18,253 nt of DNA from Candidatus Omnitrophota bacterium (GTDB lineage: Bacteria; Omnitrophota; Koll11; Gygaellales; Profunditerraquicolaceae). Positions 8,788 to 16,490 of the stretch are shown one piece after another. A program made the translations under genes and the position numbers. The notes under the pieces are model-generated. The model saw only the letters and a program-made list of their open reading frames with translations, made no database searches and was not told the origin of the DNA. Positions within the stretch are counted from its first letter, which is position 1; each line of letters begins with the position of its first letter. The DNA lies in contig JAPLLP010000127.1 in NCBI GenBank assembly GCA_026387515.1, forward strand, positions 13,862 to 32,114. Direction: 5' to 3'.

Positions 8788-10197
8788 CTAGGTCTCTAAA
8801 TAACCCTCTCCGGAATTTATGTCCCAGATATTGTAGTCACCCTTACCTAAAAATTTATTTGCGGCATAGATTCCGGTCAACAAGGCATGATCGGAGTTGT
8901 CGTACCGAAAGAGCCCTGCCCTGCCCATAGTTTGAAAATTGGAGAACTGCCTTAGGTATTCGCGGATAACGCCGACACTCTCCTGATACCCGAGAGAATA
9001 AACCGGATAGGCATCGGCGTGGCGACTGACAAACGCATTAATAAGGTACCTGCGGGAGACTATACCTACTTTCTCAAGCTCATCTACCGCAAAATTAATC
9101 ATATCCACGTCATTAATATTCCAGATATTGTCTGCCTCATCGCAGAAATACTCCAAGCCCAGAGATGTCTTGTCTCCATCAGGAACCATAGCCGGACTCC
9201 AATTCTTATAATTCTGCACCCGGGCTAATCTTACGCTCGGGGAATGGATATATATCCACTGGTCCGGGAATACGTCTTTTTTATCCAGAATTATATTTAC
9301 GGTAATAAAACTCCTAAACCTCAATTTCCCCGCGGCCTTTAAAATATGTTCTGGCGGAGCGGGCTCAAGAGAATTTACCAAATGCGTGAGCGGGGCGCTT
9401 GAGAACAAATAATCAACCGAAACTTCTTCTATTTCCCCGCATGGAGAGCCGCGTATCTCCATAGATAGCATTCTTCTACCGTCGTGCCTTATTTTAGAAG
9501 CGTTCTTGCCGAATAAGAATCTAGACCCCAGATTGTCAATTTCCTCTTTCATTCTGCGGTAAAAATCTCCCGGCCCTCTCAAAGGATAGAGGAATTCTTC
9601 GCAGAGCGTCTTGGGCGAATTCCTGCTCTTTCTTATTATGGCCTTCTCTATGGCTACCCTTAAAGATAGACCTCTGATCCTCTGATTTGCCCAGTCTGAA
9701 GATATATTCTGACAAGGCATCCCCCAGACCTTTTCAGTGTAAGACTTAAAAAATATTTTAAATAGCCGCTTGCCGAAATAATGACTGATCCAATCTTCAA
9801 AGGTATCTCCTTGTGGAGAGGAAAGGTATTTATTCTTCAGATAACTGGCTACGCAAAGAACGCTTTCTAGCGGACCTAAGTTAAAAAATGTATTGGCGAA
9901 TGAAAGGGGATAATTGAAATATTTCTTACGATAATAGATGCGCGAACACCGCCTTACCTTCAGCATCCGACCGTTCATGATGCCGCCCCAAAGCCTATTT
10001 ACCTCTAGTGAGGAGCTGATGAAACGGTGCCCTCCGATGTCGAAGAGATAACCGCTGGATTCAAGTGTCCGGCACAGTCCGCCAGATACCTTTTCTTTCT
10101 CTATAACGGCTGCCGGCCGGGCTGCCTTTGCCAGGGTATACGCGCAACCCATCCCCGCCGGTCCTGCCCCGATAATTATAATCTTGGATAATGGCAT
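8788..10197 (-). CDS. FAD-dependent oxidoreductase, UDP-galactopyranose-mutase-like
   Basis: A dinucleotide-binding fold begins at once: IIIIGAGPAGMGCAYTL, followed by EKEKVSGGLCRT (the GG doublet) and FDIGGHRFIS, as in amine-oxidase-like and UDP-galactopyranose-mutase-like flavoproteins. The YYRKKYFNYPLS stretch is typical of the mutase-like group found in surface-polysaccharide clusters. The C-terminal FAD contact is RAGLFRYDNSDHALLTGIYAA. The length (469 residues) exceeds a classical Glf of about 370-390, so I do not assign glf. It could isomerise a nucleotide sugar or oxidise a sugar or lipid. A good ribosome binding site (AAAGG, 10204-10208) lies inside the end of the upstream ATPase gene, and the start is 3 nt after that gene's stop. 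Confidence 0.82.
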   Translation of the reverse strand: MPLSKIIIIGAGPAGMGCAYTLAKAARPAAVIEKEKVSGGLCRTLESSGYLFDIGGHRFISSSLEVNRLWGGIMNGRMLKVRRCSRIYYRKKYFNYPLSFANTFFNLGPLESVLCVASYLKNKYLSSPQGDTFEDWISHYFGKRLFKIFFKSYTEKVWGMPCQNISSDWANQRIRGLSLRVAIEKAIIRKSRNSPKTLCEEFLYPLRGPGDFYRRMKEEIDNLGSRFLFGKNASKIRHDGRRMLSMEIRGSPCGEIEEVSVDYLFSSAPLTHLVNSLEPAPPEHILKAAGKLRFRSFITVNIILDKKDVFPDQWIYIHSPSVRLARVQNYKNWSPAMVPDGDKTSLGLEYFCDEADNIWNINDVDMINFAVDELEKVGIVSRRYLINAFVSRHADAYPVYSLGYQESVGVIREYLRQFSNFQTMGRAGLFRYDNSDHALLTGIYAANKFLGKGDYNIWDINSGEGYLET

Positions 10198-10200
10198 ATA

Positions 10201-10941
10201 TTACCTTTGCGAAAATTTTTCATATTCGGATAAGACATCATCTACTTTGCCATCCATCCGGATACGTCCTTCATCCAGCCAGATCGCCCTTTGGCAATAT
10301 GCCCTCAAAAAATTATTATCGTGCGAAGTCATAATAACCGTTTTCCCCGAAGAAACAATCTCTTTAAAATATATTTCACATTTTTTAGCAAAACTCTGAT
10401 CCACAAACACCAGGCTTTCATCAAATATCATGAATTCGCCTTCTGTTTTAAAAAATACGCTAAAAGCAAGCTTCTGCAACTGCCCCGAGGATAGATTTTT
10501 GAGCTGGGCAAAACGCAGGTGAATAAGCTCGGCCATTTCTAAAATCCGGTCCACTTGTGGCTCTAGAATCCGTCGATTAAGTCCATGGACCGCACCAAAT
10601 AAATAAATATTATCGGTAACGGAAAGCTCTCCGTTAAAACCAACCCAGAAACGAAATAGCGCCCTAGTTCCGCACTCTATTTTAATATTACCCGAGGTTG
10701 TTTCGTAAATGCCTGCGAGGATCCGAAGTAAAGTCGTCTTCCCAGAACCATTCTTCCCCACAATTGCTAATTTCCCTCCTTTTTGGAGAGAGAAAGAAAC
10801 GTTGCGCAAAGCCCAATGTTCTTTCATAAGAGACTTATTTTGCAGCAAAGAACTGATTGACCTCAGGAACAATCTCTCTCTCTGAAATACAAGAAAACGT
10901 TTTGATATATTTTCTGCCGAAACGCAAATAGTATCCGTCAT
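10201..10941 (-). CDS. ABC exporter ATPase, Wzt/KpsT/TagH type
   Basis: This is the ATPase subunit of a polysaccharide ABC-2 exporter. Walker A GKNGSGKTT is at 62-70, and RALFRFWVGFNGELSVTDNI is the family region before the signature. The signature is LSSGQLQK, Walker B is FMIFDES and the H-loop is in MTSHDNN. The length of 246 residues leaves no room for the C-terminal carbohydrate-binding domain of long Wzt proteins, so it resembles the short forms (KpsT, TagH) that do not read the glycan's non-reducing end. The start overlaps the permease stop as ATGA (10938-10941), and together they make the transporter for the glycan built by the surrounding transferases. Confidence 0.9.
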   Translation of the reverse strand: MTDTICVSAENISKRFLVFQRERLFLRSISSLLQNKSLMKEHWALRNVSFSLQKGGKLAIVGKNGSGKTTLLRILAGIYETTSGNIKIECGTRALFRFWVGFNGELSVTDNIYLFGAVHGLNRRILEPQVDRILEMAELIHLRFAQLKNLSSGQLQKLAFSVFFKTEGEFMIFDESLVFVDQSFAKKCEIYFKEIVSSGKTVIMTSHDNNFLRAYCQRAIWLDEGRIRMDGKVDDVLSEYEKFSQR

Positions 10942-11756
10942 ATTCTCTCTATCATTAAGTTTTCAAATACATGGAATAAAATATACCCTAGTCCAAAAAT
11001 AGAGATTCCCATGAATAGCGCCTGCAAATAAGTAGCCCAATTCACATTCCCGCCTTCCAGTAAAACACTCCTGAAGGAAAGCAAAATTGGCGTGAATGGA
11101 TTTAGATAAACTACTAAACGCCTGGCAAAGGCAGAGATGCTGTCTAGGGTAAAGAAAACAGGAGTAATAAAAAAAACAAAGCGGGAAAATATGGACCAGA
11201 TGTGTTCAATATCCTTGTTAAAAGCATGGGCTACCGCAAGCATACTGCTCACCCCGATAACAAAAGCTATATACGCAGCAACTAATGGCAACAGCAACAG
11301 AAAAGACCTCAGAGTAAAGGAGGCATAAAATAAACTTAATACGACACATAATGTTAGCTCAACGATAAACTTACAGGTATGAATAAATAAATCTGCCAGC
11401 ATAATATTTTCCCGGGGTATGGTAGAACACAACACTATCTCTCTGCTACTTTCAAAAGATTTAAGTAAATACGTCGTTGCGCTTATAAAATAATTTAAAG
11501 TGCTGATGCCAACTAACAGATAAAGCGCGTAATTTTTAACACTAGCGCCAAACCGATCTTTGAACATAGCGTACATTATCGCTAACATAACAAGGGGGCC
11601 AAACAAACTCCAGACAAAGCCTAAGGGAGAATTGAAATCGCTCGATTTAAGCTTAGCCCGGATTAATTCTCTCAGCAGATTAAAATTATCCAGCGCAAAG
11701 AGCCTTCGTAATCTAAGATTTATTTTCTTAAGATAGCGAAAATGGTTACTGCGCAT
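10938..11756 (-). CDS. ABC-2 polysaccharide exporter permease, Wzm-like
   Basis: The 272-residue protein has an amphipathic N-terminus, then LIRAKLKSSDFNSPLGFVWS, the cytoplasmic-interface motif of Wzm/TagG/KpsM permeases. About six hydrophobic helices follow. Phrases such as FNKDIEHIWSIFSRFVFFIT, PVFF and LNPFTPILLSFR are typical of the family. It forms the membrane channel for the undecaprenyl-linked glycan with the downstream ATPase. The start at 11756 is fixed by the GAGGA ribosome binding site 6 nt upstream. A radical SAM remnant lies directly upstream. Confidence 0.9.
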   Translation of the reverse strand: MRSNHFRYLKKINLRLRRLFALDNFNLLRELIRAKLKSSDFNSPLGFVWSLFGPLVMLAIMYAMFKDRFGASVKNYALYLLVGISTLNYFISATTYLLKSFESSREIVLCSTIPRENIMLADLFIHTCKFIVELTLCVVLSLFYASFTLRSFLLLLPLVAAYIAFVIGVSSMLAVAHAFNKDIEHIWSIFSRFVFFITPVFFTLDSISAFARRLVVYLNPFTPILLSFRSVLLEGGNVNWATYLQALFMGISIFGLGYILFHVFENLMIERI

Positions 11757-11762
11757 TAGAGG

Positions 11763-11767
11763 TCCTC
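11763..11767 (-). promoter_or_regulatory. Ribosome binding site of the wzm-like gene
   Basis: GAGGA on the minus strand, 6 nt before ATG at 11756, in CACAAGAGGACCTCTAATG. It is one of the few clear Shine-Dalgarno sequences here and suggests that the permease is translated independently of the remnant upstream. Confidence 0.65.
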
Positions 11768-11774
11768 TTGTGTA

Positions 11775-12068
11775 TTAAATCGGCAAAAATTCTTTGGAGC
11801 TGCCCGGAGAAAAATGCATATCTTTTACCATTCTTCGCGCTGCAGCAAGTTCATGTTCGTTATGCCCGAAGAGAACAAATTGCCATTGTAAAACTGGAAA
11901 TTTTGAACGATATCGACTTTTATAATGATTAATCGTTCTGATATTCTCAATCACTTTGTTAAAACGCCCCCCCCTTCTATATATCTTATATACATCCTGA
12001 GTTGCGCCATCAATAGAACAAAACATCCCTTTAAGTTTATACCTAACAAATGTGAAGTTTTTCCATCC
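11775..12068 (-). pseudogene. Radical SAM protein remnant (middle part only)
   Basis: The open frame after TAG (12071-12069) reads GWKNFTFVRYKLKGMFCSID, then GATQDVYKIYRRGG, FNKVIENIR, VLQWQFVLFGHNEHELAAAR and RMVKDM. This pattern (SIDGA, YRRGG-F, WQF-x3-HNEHE) is the middle of radical SAM proteins common in polysaccharide clusters. The N-terminal CX3CX2C cluster and the C-terminal SPASM-like part are both absent, and no other frame nearby contains them. A short leftover start (ATG 12087, ending at TAG within about 14 codons) overlaps the upstream glycosyltransferase stop. An internal run of eight G (11967-11974) sits in a conserved motif but the frame through it is correct. It is not expected to be functional. 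It fills the longest stretch without an intact gene (11757-12087). Confidence 0.72.
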
Positions 12069-12087
12069 CTACCGAACCAATCCCCAT

Positions 12088-12945
12088 TCAAAAACGCGAA
12101 AAGGTTATCTTCCCCGCTATCCTGCCGGATTGATACACGAACCCGCATAGCCTTAAAATAAAGACAGACAATATTTTTTTAAAAAAACCGTAACGATTAA
12201 CCTTAAAACAATGCAAAGTTATCTTACGCCTCAGCGAAAAATCAAGGGGAGAATACGCATATGTTTTTTCAAGAATAATATTGTGTTTCCCGTAAAAAAA
12301 GATCTTCTTCATCCATATCGCTAAATTAGTAACTTCAAGATGAACAACTCGCATATCATCTAAATACGCTATTTTAAAACCCGGATACGCGCATTGGCAC
12401 CTGTGGATTATCTCTGTGTCTCCGGGAATAGGCCATTCCTTAAATTTTCCAAGCTTCCTAAAAATATCTACTTTTATGGCCATATTGTTGGTATAACCGT
12501 AGTAATACCTGTTGAGCCTATTTGCCAGAATATATTTTATTCTAGTATTGTGGTAATCTTCTACAATTTTTAAAACCCGAGAAATTTTCCTTCCGGAAAA
12601 GACTCTGCCTAAGACGATATCCGCATTACACGTATCCATGCCCCGAGAAATTTGCGCAAGCCAGTCCTTAGAAACCACACAGTCAGCGTCAGTAAAAACG
12701 ATGATCCCGCCCTTGGCAATTTCAAGTGCGGAGTTACGGGCGGCGTAAACATTTCTTCTATTTTCGTAAAGCAGCTTTATTTCTCTAAACTGCTTAACGA
12801 TTGCCACGGAATTATCTGTCGAACCGTTATCTATAAAAATAAGCTCATATTCAGACTTGTCAAATTCCTGGCTTAAAAGAGATTCGGCGCACTTACGGAT
12901 ATATTTTTCCTCGTTCAGAAACGGGACTATAACAGAAAATTTCAT
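12088..12945 (-). CDS. GT2-family glycosyltransferase
   Basis: A GT-A fold begins at once with MKFSVIVPFLNEEKYIRKCA. FIDNGSTDNS is the nucleotide-binding region, VFTDADC contains the DxD metal site (86-88), and GYTNNMAIKVDIFRKLGKF is the acceptor region seen in GT2 enzymes. GDTEIIHR holds the ED/DT-type catalytic acid. The length (285 residues) is normal. Its C-terminus is hydrophobic and basic, and it is probably membrane-associated. It would add one sugar to the exported glycan from a nucleotide-sugar donor; the sugar is unknown. The start is 20 nt after the previous stop. Confidence 0.87.
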   Translation of the reverse strand: MKFSVIVPFLNEEKYIRKCAESLLSQEFDKSEYELIFIDNGSTDNSVAIVKQFREIKLLYENRRNVYAARNSALEIAKGGIIVFTDADCVVSKDWLAQISRGMDTCNADIVLGRVFSGRKISRVLKIVEDYHNTRIKYILANRLNRYYYGYTNNMAIKVDIFRKLGKFKEWPIPGDTEIIHRCQCAYPGFKIAYLDDMRVVHLEVTNLAIWMKKIFFYGKHNIILEKTYAYSPLDFSLRRKITLHCFKVNRYGFFKKILSVFILRLCGFVYQSGRIAGKITFSRF

Positions 12946-12965
12946 GGGTAAAGCCGTATTCTTGG

Positions 12966-13745
12966 TTAAGCCTTAGCCCTTTTGTTTACAACATCGCGGA
13001 CATATTTTAACTGGGCTATCTTATTTTTCACTCCCACCGTCCAATTTGCATGATGCATAATAATATTCCGGGGAACCGGGAATTCCATATCCGGCCTCCA
13101 AATACATTCATTAACGATGCCGGGGCTAAAAAACTCCCGGGGCAAATAAGTCCATTTTATTTGATAGTCATTCCCGATCCTGGTTAACAATAAAGCTATT
13201 TTTTCAGATACTCCATCCCATCGGTTAACTTTAGCCAAAAGGCTTTTTACTAAACAATACTTGCGTTTATCATACTTATTACTTAATTTCTCAAAAAGTA
13301 AATAATTTAAGGCGTCCTGGTCGTCTTTATCCTCATTCTCTAACATACATTTTCCCGCATCGGTCCATAAATTGAGAGTCTTTTGGTTGGCGCGGCAGAC
13401 AAAAAAACCTGTGCATAACTCCCCCTTAGACGAATTACGCTGAAAAAGCATATCTCTGCCTTTAATTAATTTCATCAATGTCCTTTGGGAAGGCCGGAAA
13501 AAATACACATCTACATCTGAGAAGATAAATACCTCTCCCCAAGTATCCTGGATTGCCTGAATAATCAATTCTACCTTGCGCAGCACAGTCTGCTTGAACT
13601 CTGAACTTCTATACAAGTGGTCCCTCTCCTGTCCAATCTGTTCCATCTGCCGAATAGTTAACTCATAATCATCCTGCAAAGAAGGAATAAACCAGTTTTC
13701 CTTTAGGGCTGAATGGGAGGGAGTATAGAACGCGTAAAGTTTCAT
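12966..13745 (-). CDS. Nucleotide-diphospho-sugar transferase-like protein (DxD)
   Basis: The 259-residue protein begins MKLYAFYTPSHSALKENWFI and has IQDTWGEVFIFSDVDVYFFR with the DxD metal-binding site at 77-79. A loop follows (FQRNSSKGELCTGFFVCRAN), then DDQDALNYLL and, near the end, IIMHHANWT. This arrangement (DVDV, C-T/N-G-F, DQxxLN, HxN) is that of the nucleotide-diphospho-sugar transferase family related to GT77. It probably adds a sugar to the glycan; donor and linkage are unknown. Its start codon immediately follows the stop of the fusion gene upstream (TAG ATG), so the two are likely translated together. Confidence 0.72.
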   Translation of the reverse strand: MKLYAFYTPSHSALKENWFIPSLQDDYELTIRQMEQIGQERDHLYRSSEFKQTVLRKVELIIQAIQDTWGEVFIFSDVDVYFFRPSQRTLMKLIKGRDMLFQRNSSKGELCTGFFVCRANQKTLNLWTDAGKCMLENEDKDDQDALNYLLFEKLSNKYDKRKYCLVKSLLAKVNRWDGVSEKIALLLTRIGNDYQIKWTYLPREFFSPGIVNECIWRPDMEFPVPRNIIMHHANWTVGVKNKIAQLKYVRDVVNKRAKA

Positions 13746-15536
13746 CTATTTATTCTGGGCATATTCCTGATTTTCCAATATCCTGATAATCTGTTTGCAG
13801 GTACCCTCTAACGTAAAATATTCATCCCGCAGCTGCCTTATTTTATCCTGCCTTTGTTTAATCTTCTCAGCAGAATAGGCGTAAATTATTTCAGGTATAT
13901 TTACGATGTCCTTCACATTAATACTGATACTAAACGCATCCCAATCCAACCGATTCTTATAAGGCAGCCACTCCAAATCGTCCCATATATAAATAGGTAT
14001 TGCCCCTAAATCCATAGCCTCATACAGCCTAAAAGAGGTTCTTCCGTAACCGCGGGGGCATAAAGCAAATACAGACCTGCTAGTAACGGCAATAAAATCA
14101 TCCATGCTGCCCTTACCGAAATAAAAGCCCGGCTTATCTCTTAATCTTTTAAACATCTCGCTCCTTACGCCGGTTCTATCATGCGGGCCGCTCAATTCTC
14201 CCATAAAAGAACAGAGTATATTCCTTTCTACCCTTCTAGGATGTAATTTTCCCCTTAAAAGAGGTATAGGGATGTCGCCTACCCCTCCTCCTGCAAAAAT
14301 TAAAACATTACCGGGTACCCCATCTAGAATACCGTCGTCGTTTTGGACTATGGTAAAATACTTTTCATCAGCTTTAACATGTTCATCAATGAATGCTTTA
14401 ATTTTCTTAGAGGATGATTTTCCATATCTATGATAACAATCCGTCCACCATATTGGAATAAAGATGCGCTTAATTTTATTACTTTTAACGATAGCTCTTT
14501 CATTCTTACACCAAAAATCAAAAAAATAGTTCTCTATCCAAGGCCCAGTGTATCCATTCCAAGAAATCCATAATGGCCGCAGTTCCAGAGGCGAATTTAA
14601 CCTAAAAAAACTGGACGATTTATGAAAAAGGCTGATTTGAACCCAATGCATTTGGTCTTTTATCCTAAACATATCTTTTAGTATACGTAGGACAACAGCA
14701 TGGGCGTTTTGTAAAACAGAGCTGACTATTCTTATTCCAGCCACTAATCTATACCCCAAGCTCGAACGAATCAAACGGTATTTAGCCACTCTGAATATGT
14801 CCTCTTTACATTTAATAAAAATGTACCTATCCTCATCGTCTATGCGTAAATCGACATCGGGAGAACACCAAGGACCAATTTTAGGCACAGGAAAATATAT
14901 TTCCGTGGCATTAGACAAGAATCCCGCCCACCAACTAAAGCTGCTGGCGGATAATACAATTTTCTTAAAAGACATAATGAACCAAAAATCATCCAAGGCA
15001 CTGAATTCATTATGGAATATAACCGGATTGTATTTTTTAAAAAGTTTCATAAAAGGGTCGTGTGGCCCGTCAGTGCAGATAAAAACCCTCTCGAAACGCG
15101 CTAAAGAAAGTGCCTCATCAAAATAGGAAAATGGCTGGTCATGGCCTCTGTTTACATAGTCCGTCCTGCGTATATGTAAGACGATATCTTGTGTATTAGC
15201 CTGCCTTATCTGCGGGGAAAAGGTATTAAGCCAGTTTAACCTTATGGTATCCTTGAATTCTTTGTAGTATTCATACCTCTGGAAGAAACCATCTTTTAAA
15301 ATGATCTTTCTCTTTGTCTTATCCTGCAAGATCGATCTCAAATTTACTTTGTGCCCGGAAAGAACGCATGATGGGTAATCGGAATAATCAAAACCTCCAA
15401 CTTCCTTCTGGGTGTTAGGGAAACCTTCAATATGGCTGGCCTTTAATTTAAGCCCCAAATTCTCGGCTAATATTCTTCCAAAGCAATATTGAAAAAGTCT
15501 GTTCCCCAGCCTGCCTTCATAAATTATCTCTACCAT
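13746..15536 (-). CDS. Bifunctional glycosyltransferase: GT11 fucosyltransferase fused to exostosin-like domain
   Basis: Residues 1 to about 250 are a GT11 alpha-1,2-fucosyltransferase: GRLGNRLFQYCFGR at the start, HIRRTDY (121-127) for GDP-fucose binding, and SSFSWWAGFLS (about 198). A linker of about 70 residues follows. Residues about 330-590 resemble exostosin/GT47: PIWWTDCYHRYG, CSFMGELSG, GFYFGKGSMDDF, and CPRGYGRTSFRLYEAMDLGA (493-512) followed by IPIYIWDD. Both halves look complete and keep their motifs, and the frame is continuous. The protein could add fucose and a second sugar in sequence. The combination is unusual. It lies in a glycan cluster that also held a GDP-fucose-synthase-like gene, which is now broken. 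Confidence 0.82.
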   Translation of the reverse strand: MVEIIYEGRLGNRLFQYCFGRILAENLGLKLKASHIEGFPNTQKEVGGFDYSDYPSCVLSGHKVNLRSILQDKTKRKIILKDGFFQRYEYYKEFKDTIRLNWLNTFSPQIRQANTQDIVLHIRRTDYVNRGHDQPFSYFDEALSLARFERVFICTDGPHDPFMKLFKKYNPVIFHNEFSALDDFWFIMSFKKIVLSASSFSWWAGFLSNATEIYFPVPKIGPWCSPDVDLRIDDEDRYIFIKCKEDIFRVAKYRLIRSSLGYRLVAGIRIVSSVLQNAHAVVLRILKDMFRIKDQMHWVQISLFHKSSSFFRLNSPLELRPLWISWNGYTGPWIENYFFDFWCKNERAIVKSNKIKRIFIPIWWTDCYHRYGKSSSKKIKAFIDEHVKADEKYFTIVQNDDGILDGVPGNVLIFAGGGVGDIPIPLLRGKLHPRRVERNILCSFMGELSGPHDRTGVRSEMFKRLRDKPGFYFGKGSMDDFIAVTSRSVFALCPRGYGRTSFRLYEAMDLGAIPIYIWDDLEWLPYKNRLDWDAFSISINVKDIVNIPEIIYAYSAEKIKQRQDKIRQLRDEYFTLEGTCKQIIRILENQEYAQNK

Positions 15537-15567
15537 ATCATTTTATTAATAATATATCCTCTGTGCA

Positions 15568-16488
15568 CTATAGCGGATTCCAGTTTATAATACCTAGCCT
15601 TCTTATTATGGATGATTCGATAGCATAATAAGTCTGCCTGAGTAAACAAATCGGCCTTAAAACCCCCGATTTTATAAACCTAACGAATCCAATGACTTTA
15701 GTAGCTAAAGATATCGGAACTTTGCTGAAATTAGGCACATACCCAAAATCTCTAAAGGCTACAAAACTTACATTAACTTCCAGTGAAGCAGAACCAAAAT
15801 GATCTTTTTGTATCTTTTCAGTCTCTTCTATCGTCAGCGGCCAATTTGAAAAGGTCTTGCTTTTCTTCGAAATTATTGAAGCGCTGAATAAGAATGGGTC
15901 GTATCTACATTTTGCTATCTTAAAGATCCTCACCCATAGATCATAATCAAACGCATTGTTGTACGATTCATTGAGAAAACCTGCTTTTTCTAAGACCCTT
16001 TTGCTAAAAAAAACTGATGGCTGATGCAGATAATCCGTTATCGCCAGCGTCCTCAGGTGCACCATAAAAGGCGTTAGCTTCATAAAAGGTATGCTGTCTT
16101 CGTTTAGGTAAAGAGCATCTCCAAATATTAAATCCACAAAAGGAAACCTGATAAATTGTCCGGCTGCTTCTTTCAATGCTCCGTCACGATAGAAATCGTC
16201 GGCATTAAGCCAGGCGCAGATTTGGCCCGTAGACCTCTTGAACCCCGCGTTTAAGGCCTGCACCTGCCCCCCATCGGTTTTTGATTGCCAAAAAGCAAGG
16301 CTTTTCTCATACTTTCGTATAATCTCTACGCTCCCATCCGTAGACCCTCCATCCATAATTATATACTCCAGATTAGGATAATCCTGGCCTAGCACGCTCA
16401 CAATTGTTTTCTCCAAAGTATCAGCTTGATTCAAAGAAGGCGTCACTACTGATATCTTGGGGTAATGGTTACTAAATATTTGCCGCAT
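15568..16488 (-). CDS. GT2-family glycosyltransferase (WcaA-like)
   Basis: The N-terminus KISVVTPSLNQADTLEKTIV is a GT2 start. MDGGSTDGS and KTDGGQVQALNAGFKRSTG follow, and WLNADDFY holds the DxD-like metal site (NADD, 95-98). HQPSVFFSKRVLEKAGFL and FDYDLWVRI are the acceptor and catalytic-base regions of this subgroup. The length is 306 residues. It would add a hexose or similar sugar to the repeat unit. The start is 2 nt after the epimerase stop, so the two are coupled. The last 40 residues are basic and hydrophobic, suggesting membrane contact. Confidence 0.87.
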   Translation of the reverse strand: MRQIFSNHYPKISVVTPSLNQADTLEKTIVSVLGQDYPNLEYIIMDGGSTDGSVEIIRKYEKSLAFWQSKTDGGQVQALNAGFKRSTGQICAWLNADDFYRDGALKEAAGQFIRFPFVDLIFGDALYLNEDSIPFMKLTPFMVHLRTLAITDYLHQPSVFFSKRVLEKAGFLNESYNNAFDYDLWVRIFKIAKCRYDPFLFSASIISKKSKTFSNWPLTIEETEKIQKDHFGSASLEVNVSFVAFRDFGYVPNFSKVPISLATKVIGFVRFIKSGVLRPICLLRQTYYAIESSIIRRLGIINWNPL

Positions 16489-16490
16489 TT

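Noticed and set aside
11758..11768. Near-palindrome AGAGGACCTCT before wzm as an operator or hairpin
   Set aside because: A 5-bp stem with a 1-nt centre cannot form a hairpin, and the purine half is fully explained as the ribosome binding site.
11967..11974. Run of eight C (eight G on the coding strand) as a phase-variation or sequencing slip site
   Set aside because: The frame through the run matches the conserved YRRGG-F motif, so no slip has occurred here, and the fragment is already a pseudogene.
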